From assembly GCA_039026235.1 (NCBI GenBank), contig JBCCMQ010000010.1:93673-157672 (forward strand): a DNA stretch of 64,000 bases. The letters are read 5' to 3'. Numbering within the stretch: the first letter of the stretch is position 1; each line of letters begins with the position of its first letter. The notes below the pieces were generated by a model, which worked only from the letters and a program-made list of their open reading frames with translations, ran no database searches and was not told the DNA's origin. This stretch comes from JBCCMQ01 sp039026235. GTDB taxonomy: Bacteria > Pseudomonadota > Alphaproteobacteria > Rhodobacterales > Rhodobacteraceae. Of this stretch, positions 59,966-64,000 are shown piece after piece. Both the position numbers and the translations under genes were made by a program.

Positions 59966-61426
59966 ATAGCGATTTCCGCCGAAACCTTCTTTCTCGACCC
60001 CGATCACCCGGGCACCCTGCAACAACAGGTGCAATCGATGGTCGCCGAGGGCATCCTGTCGGGCCGGTTCCGGCCGGGCGAGAAACTGCCCTCATCGCGC
60101 GGGTTGGCGCGGCATCTGGGCATCAGCCGGATCACCGTCACGCTGGCCTATACCGAGCTTCTGGCCGATGACTACCTGATCGCACGCGGCAGGTCGGGCT
60201 ATTTCGTCTCTCAGAACGCGCCGCAGCCGCCGCATTTCGCGCCGAGCCCGCGCAAAGAAGGCGTGGACTGGTCGCGCGCACTGGGGCAGCGGTTCGCCCG
60301 CACCGAGCCCTCCGATCCTCGGGCGGACTGGCGCCGCTACCCCTACCCTTTCATCTACGGGCAGGCGGACGCCTCGCTTTTTGACCGGGCGAGCTGGCGA
60401 CTTTGCGCCCTGCAGGCCCTGGGCGCCCGCAATTTTGAGAGTATGGCGGACGACCGTTACGACGCGGACGATCCCGAGCTTGTGGACTTCATCGCCCGGC
60501 ACCTGTTGCCGCGGCGCGGTATCCTGGCCGGGCCGGACGAAATCCTGGTCACCATGGGGGCGCAGAACGCCCTTTGGCTGACGGTCCAAGTGCTTCTGAC
60601 CCAGCGGAGGCAGGCGGCCATCGAAGACCCCAGCTACCCCAACTTGCATGATATTCTGCGCGGCGCCCGCTGCCGGGTCGTCAGTGTCAGTGTCGATGAC
60701 CGGGGCCTGCGGCCGGAGGCCATTCCACCGGCCACTGACGTCGCGTTCACCACACCCAGCCACCAATGCCCCACGAACGCGACCATGCCGCTGGAGCGGC
60801 GCCGGGCGCTTTTGGACCGGGCAGCCGCCGACGACATGCTGATTGTAGAGGACGACTACGAGTTCGAGATGTCCTTTCTCGCCGCGCCACTGCCCGCGCT
60901 GAAATCCCTCGACCGGGAGGGGCGGGTGATCTACCTGGGTTCTTTTTCGAAATCGCTTCTGCCGGGGCTGCGGCTTGGCTTTCTGGTGGGAGCCGCCCCA
61001 TTCATCCGCGAAGCCCGCGCCCTGCGGATGTCGGTGCTGCGCCATCCGCCAGGCCAGATCCAGCGGACGGCGGCCTACTTCCTGGGCCTCGGACATTACG
61101 ACGCACATCTCAAACGCCTGGGCCGCGCGCTGCAGGACAGGCGCATTGCCATGGACCGGGCAATTGAGGAATACGGGCTGACGGTAGCAGGGCGCGGCGC
61201 GTTCGGGGGCTCAAGCCTCTGGATGCGGGCGCCCGAGACCGTCGATGCCGAGACGCTGGCCGAGAGCCTGAGGGACGAAGGCGTCCTGATCGAACCGGGT
61301 GTACGGTTCTTCTGGCGCGCCGATCCACCTAGGAACTTCTACCGGATCGCCTATTCTTCGATTACCACACCAAAGATTGGCCCGGGCATCGCCCGCATTG
61401 GGCAAGCCATTCGAAACGCGGCATGA
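59966..61426 (+). CDS. tauR: TauR, MocR/GntR-type taurine regulator
   Basis: The N-terminal GntR winged helix has LPSSRGLARHLGISRITVTLAYTEL (split across about residues 40-65), and the C-terminal aminotransferase-like domain has the PLP lysine in GSFSKSLLPGLRLGFL and IVEDDYEFEM. MocR proteins of this type activate taurine genes with PLP and taurine as cofactors. The family N-terminus (ISAETFFLDPDHPGTLQ) is encoded from 59966, where the first codon is ATA, with GGAG seven bases ahead. The first standard in-frame start is the GTG at 60029, which would remove 21 conserved residues. I place the start at 59966 with reserve. Confidence 0.85.
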   Translation: MAISAETFFLDPDHPGTLQQQVQSMVAEGILSGRFRPGEKLPSSRGLARHLGISRITVTLAYTELLADDYLIARGRSGYFVSQNAPQPPHFAPSPRKEGVDWSRALGQRFARTEPSDPRADWRRYPYPFIYGQADASLFDRASWRLCALQALGARNFESMADDRYDADDPELVDFIARHLLPRRGILAGPDEILVTMGAQNALWLTVQVLLTQRRQAAIEDPSYPNLHDILRGARCRVVSVSVDDRGLRPEAIPPATDVAFTTPSHQCPTNATMPLERRRALLDRAAADDMLIVEDDYEFEMSFLAAPLPALKSLDREGRVIYLGSFSKSLLPGLRLGFLVGAAPFIREARALRMSVLRHPPGQIQRTAAYFLGLGHYDAHLKRLGRALQDRRIAMDRAIEEYGLTVAGRGAFGGSSLWMRAPETVDAETLAESLRDEGVLIEPGVRFFWRADPPRNFYRIAYSSITTPKIGPGIARIGQAIRNAA

Positions 61427-61435
61427 ATTTTGCGG

Positions 61436-61472
61436 CTGCACACCGGACGGCCTTTTCAGCCGCCCGGTGCAG
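61436..61472. terminator. Possible bidirectional terminator hairpin after tauR
   Basis: CACCGGACGGC (61441-61451) pairs with GCCGCCCGGTG (61459-61469) with one mismatch and a 7-base loop, extended by CTGCA/TGCAG across a two-base bulge. It lies just after the tauR stop and just before the stop of the minus-strand small ORF, as a shared terminator would. No clear T-run follows on either strand, so the call is tentative. Confidence 0.5.
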
Positions 61473-61480
61473 GACCCCGG

Positions 61481-61762
61481 TCAATACCCGGAGTACGAGA
61501 TGCCGCGATAGACCATTCCACGGTTTGGGCTGCCGGGTTCGGCAGGCAGTGCGCGCGATGGCTGGTAGACGGTTCCGCGATACACGCGGTCGCTGTCCTG
61601 CGCAGCACGCGCGGGGCGCGCGCTTTGTCCATCATGTCGGACGCCTCGGTAACTCAGGTGGTCCGCGCAACGGTCGGTCTCGATTAGGGTTGAAGACGGA
61701 TTTCTTTGAAATTTCAATGTCCAATACCTCTTGTTAAACATTGGGCGGGGGGACCGCCCCAA
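61481..61762 (-). CDS. Small YRG-repeat protein (DUF4278-like), start uncertain
   Basis: A minus-strand frame ending at 61481 encodes three spaced copies of a Tyr-Arg-Gly motif: LSYRGVRHDG, RVYRGTVYQ and, at the C-terminus, MVYRGISYSGY. This resembles the small DUF4278 proteins, which begin with a similar YRGV-Y block. The frame extends to 61762 (ATGs at 61762 and 61741), but neither has a ribosome-binding site, and the N-terminal part looks unlike the family. The hairpin beyond its stop supports a real gene. Function unknown. Confidence 0.4.
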   Translation of the reverse strand: MGRSPRPMFNKRYWTLKFQRNPSSTLIETDRCADHLSYRGVRHDGQSARPARAAQDSDRVYRGTVYQPSRALPAEPGSPNRGMVYRGISYSGY

Positions 61763-62001
61763 CGGCGATGCGCCTGGCTTGCATCTGAAGCACCGCCCGG
61801 ATCCAGACGCTTGAAGAAACCGTCAGTTTGTTCTGCAGAAATTCTGAATGTTTGCGCCGATTGCCGATTGCGGAGGTGGGGCTGGCGCGCGGGCAGGGTT
61901 TAAGGGCTGCAATCTGGCCTTAACGCGACGGCCAACTGGCGCTATCCGCCAGCGCCCCTCTGCCAGTAGGTTCCGCCAACCATTGGGAGAGAGTGCGCGC
62001 C

Positions 62002-63762
62002 ATGAAAATGACCACCGAAGAAGCTTTCGTCAAAACTCTTCAGCGTCACGGGATAGACAACGCGTTCGGCATTATCGGATCGGCGTTCATGCCGATCTCG
62101 GACTTGTTCCCCGAGGCTGGGATCATGTTCTGGGACTGTGCGCATGAGGGGTCCGGCGGAATGATGGCCGATGGCTTTACCCGTGCGTCAGGCCGCATGT
62201 CGATGATGATTGCCCAGAACGGGCCGGGCATCACCAATTTCGTCACGGCGGTAAAGACAGCGTACTGGAACCATACACCGCTTTTGCTGGTGACCCCGCA
62301 GGCCGCCAACAAGACCATCGGACAGGGTGGATTTCAGGAAGTCGAGCAGATGAAACTGTTCGAAGATATGGTCGCTTATCAGGAAGAAGTGCGCGATGCG
62401 TCGCGCATACCTGAGGTTCTGACCAGGGTGATCGCCAAGGCCAAACGCGCCAGCGCGCCGGCTCAGATCAACCTTCCGCGCGATATGTGGACCCAAGTCG
62501 TGGATGTTGAGATTCCGCCCGCGCTGGATCTGGGCATGCCAGCGCCATCGCAAGAGGCACTCGACAAGGCGGCGGCCCTTCTGGCCCGAGCGGAACGGCC
62601 GGTCATCTTGAACGGCGCCGGCGTTGTGCTTGCCGACGCGATTGGCGACACAATCGCGCTGGCCGAACGCCTGACAGCCCCGGTGTGCGTGGGCTATCAG
62701 CACAATGACGCCTTCCCGGGCAGCCATCCACTTTTCGCCGGGCCCCTTGGCTACAATGGATCGAAGGCGGGCATGGAGCTGATTGCCGAAGCCGATGTGG
62801 TTCTGGCCCTTGGCACGCGTCTGAACCCATTCTCCACTCTGCCCGGCTATGGGACCGACTACTGGCCCAAGGATGCCACCATCATCCAGGTGGACATTAA
62901 CCCGGACCGGATCGGTCTGACCAAGAAAGTCAGCGTCGGCATCGTCGGAGACGCGCGCGCGGTGGCGCGCGGACTTCTTGAGCGCCTTCCGGCACTTGAT
63001 GCCAGCAAGACCCGCGCCGATAGGATCGCCCAGACCAAATCCGCCTGGGCCCAGCAGCTGTCCAGCATGGATCACGAAGAAGACGATCCGGGGACAACCT
63101 GGAACGAACGCGCCCGGACATCGAAACCCGATTGGATGAGCCCGCGTATGGCCTGGCGCGCCATCCAGCGATCGCTGCCGCGGGAAGCGATCATCAGCTC
63201 TGACATCGGCAACAATTGCGCGATTGGCAATGCCTACCCAAGCTTTGAAGAGGGGCGCAAATACCTTGCCCCCGGGCTGTTCGGACCCTGTGGATATGGC
63301 CTTCCATCCATCGTGGGCGCGAAAATCGGCTGCCCCGATGTGCCGGTTGTGGGCTTTGCCGGCGACGGCGCTTTCGGCATTGCTGTGACTGAACTGACGG
63401 CGATTGGCCGACCGGAATGGCCGGCCGTGACCATGATCGTCTTCCGGAACTACCAATGGGGCGCTGAGAAACGGAACTCGACGCTGTGGTACGATGACAA
63501 TTTCGTCGGCACCGAACTGGATACCCAGGTGTCTTACGCTGGCATTGCTAAGGCGTGCGGCCTTATTGGTGTCGTCGCCCGCACGATGGACGAGCTGACG
63601 CGCCTTCTGGACCGGGCCATCATCGACCAGATGGATCACGAGCGCACCACTTTGATTGAGGTCATGATCAACCAGGAACTGGGTGAGCCGTTCCGGCGGG
63701 ATGCCATGAAAAAACCGGTGCGCGTGGCCGGCATCGACGCGGCGGACATGGCCGCCGAATAG
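62002..63762 (+). CDS. xsc: Sulfoacetaldehyde acetyltransferase
   Basis: A 586-residue thiamine-diphosphate enzyme that converts sulfoacetaldehyde and phosphate to acetyl phosphate and sulfite, the desulfonation step of taurine breakdown. The N-terminal PYR domain has GIIGSAFMPISDLFPEAG and CAHEGSGGMMADGFTR with the catalytic Glu. The C-terminal PP domain has the GDG...N diphosphate motif (FAGDGAFGIAVTEL to FRNYQWGAEKRNST). The length is typical. GGGAGAG precedes ATG 62002; GTG 61993 is an alternative. It is transcribed from its own 0.5-kb upstream region and ends four bases from the convergent pta. Confidence 0.96.
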   Translation: MKMTTEEAFVKTLQRHGIDNAFGIIGSAFMPISDLFPEAGIMFWDCAHEGSGGMMADGFTRASGRMSMMIAQNGPGITNFVTAVKTAYWNHTPLLLVTPQAANKTIGQGGFQEVEQMKLFEDMVAYQEEVRDASRIPEVLTRVIAKAKRASAPAQINLPRDMWTQVVDVEIPPALDLGMPAPSQEALDKAAALLARAERPVILNGAGVVLADAIGDTIALAERLTAPVCVGYQHNDAFPGSHPLFAGPLGYNGSKAGMELIAEADVVLALGTRLNPFSTLPGYGTDYWPKDATIIQVDINPDRIGLTKKVSVGIVGDARAVARGLLERLPALDASKTRADRIAQTKSAWAQQLSSMDHEEDDPGTTWNERARTSKPDWMSPRMAWRAIQRSLPREAIISSDIGNNCAIGNAYPSFEEGRKYLAPGLFGPCGYGLPSIVGAKIGCPDVPVVGFAGDGAFGIAVTELTAIGRPEWPAVTMIVFRNYQWGAEKRNSTLWYDDNFVGTELDTQVSYAGIAKACGLIGVVARTMDELTRLLDRAIIDQMDHERTTLIEVMINQELGEPFRRDAMKKPVRVAGIDAADMAAE

Positions 63763-63766
63763 CTGC

Positions 63767-64000
63767 CTACGCCAGCGCGGCCGCCACGGCGGCGGCCGCG
63801 ACGATATCTTCGACGCTTGCGCCCCGGCTCAGATCGCAAACAGGTGCAGCGAAACCCTGCAGGAATGGGCCGACGGCCTGAGCACCCGCCAACTCCTGCG
63901 CCAGTTTGTAGGCGATGTTGCCCGCATCGAGTGACGGAAAGATCAGAACGTTGGCGTCTCCTGCCTCGACACCTTTCTTAGCAGCAACCGCCGCATTCAA
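63767..64000 (-). CDS. pta: Phosphate acetyltransferase, C-terminal part only
   Basis: The last 77 residues of a Pta on the minus strand, running out of the window. The family end GDANVLIFPSLDAGNIAYKL and GPFLQGFAAPVCDLSRGAS is clear. Pta turns acetyl phosphate from Xsc into acetyl-CoA. In most taurine clusters pta follows xsc on the same strand; here the two genes converge with four bases between their stops. Confidence 0.88.
   Translation of the reverse strand: MNAAVAAKKGVEAGDANVLIFPSLDAGNIAYKLAQELAGAQAVGPFLQGFAAPVCDLSRGASVEDIVAAAAVAAALA

Noticed and set aside
59954..60171. ATG at 59954 as the start of tauR
   Set aside because: It is in another frame and leads to an unrelated Arg-rich peptide; using it would need a frameshift for which there is no evidence.
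60092..61108. 338-codon minus-strand frame opposite tauR
   Set aside because: No motifs; tauR has the HTH and the PLP lysine in its own frame.
62188..63639. A long minus-strand open frame of 483 codons opposite xsc
   Set aside because: It lies wholly antisense to xsc, which has every expected motif, has no family-like sequence, and is typical of shadow frames in GC-rich genomes.

Overview
The window is a GC-rich alphaproteobacterial chromosome segment, most likely from the Rhodobacterales (Roseobacter group). This rests on the 2-oxoglutarate dehydrogenase E2 / L,D-transpeptidase-like / MAPEG / E3 arrangement, a TIGR02300 (FYDLN acid) protein, a VPLPA-CTERM surface protein, the tpa-tauR-xsc-pta taurine set, and the number of ABC and TRAP uptake operons. 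One tRNA gene (Ala, anticodon GGC) was found. I saw no rRNA and no CRISPR array.

Layout. 1-5.7 kb: housekeeping genes (partial E2, YkuD-fold protein, MAPEG protein, lpdA), then a GntR/FCD regulator, a YgjP-type metallopeptidase and the FYDLN protein. 5.7-12 kb: tRNA-Ala, a 734-bp gene-free stretch, a complete nickel-type ABC operon (nikABCDE) and a decayed gene. 12-14 kb: a divergent AraC regulator / NmrA-like reductase pair. 14.3-20.8 kb: an RpiR regulator divergent from a TRAP-M81 peptidase-D-threonine-aldolase-like operon, with repeated operator-like palindromes between them. 20.9-22.9 kb: a scar made of a truncated integrase, a decayed IS3 element and the tail of a beta-lactamase-fold hydrolase. 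22.9-26 kb: a nitronate monooxygenase, an FAD amine-oxidase-like protein and a VPLPA-CTERM protein.

26.2-41.8 kb is one long minus-strand unit of 13 genes. It begins with Gfo/Idh and CoA-metabolism genes (CoA-transferase, enoyl-CoA hydratase, aldehyde dehydrogenase). It continues with a monosaccharide-type ABC transporter, two GMC oxidoreductases around an SDR, a Dabb protein and a DUF993 aldolase-like protein, and ends with a LacI regulator. Two LacI-type palindromes sit before the first gene. This is my best candidate for an undescribed catabolic pathway. 41.9-49.5 kb: a glycerol-type ABC operon (glpVSTPQ plus DUF2160), followed on the same strand by a BlaI repressor and an M56 protease that lacks a beta-lactam sensor domain.

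49.7-57.2 kb: a second candidate catabolic unit, with an NMT1/SsuA-type ABC importer, a cytosine-deaminase-like amidohydrolase, an FAD oxidase, two flavodoxin-fold reductases and a creatininase-family hydrolase. 57.4-64 kb: RidA and a small kinase-fold protein, then taurine dissimilation (tpa, tauR, xsc, partial pta). Taurine is transaminated to sulfoacetaldehyde by Tpa. Xsc converts that to acetyl phosphate and sulfite, and Pta makes acetyl-CoA. TauR-box-like repeats precede tpa. Four of the uptake operons have a strong hairpin right after the binding-protein gene, which suggests a shared way of making more binding protein than permease.
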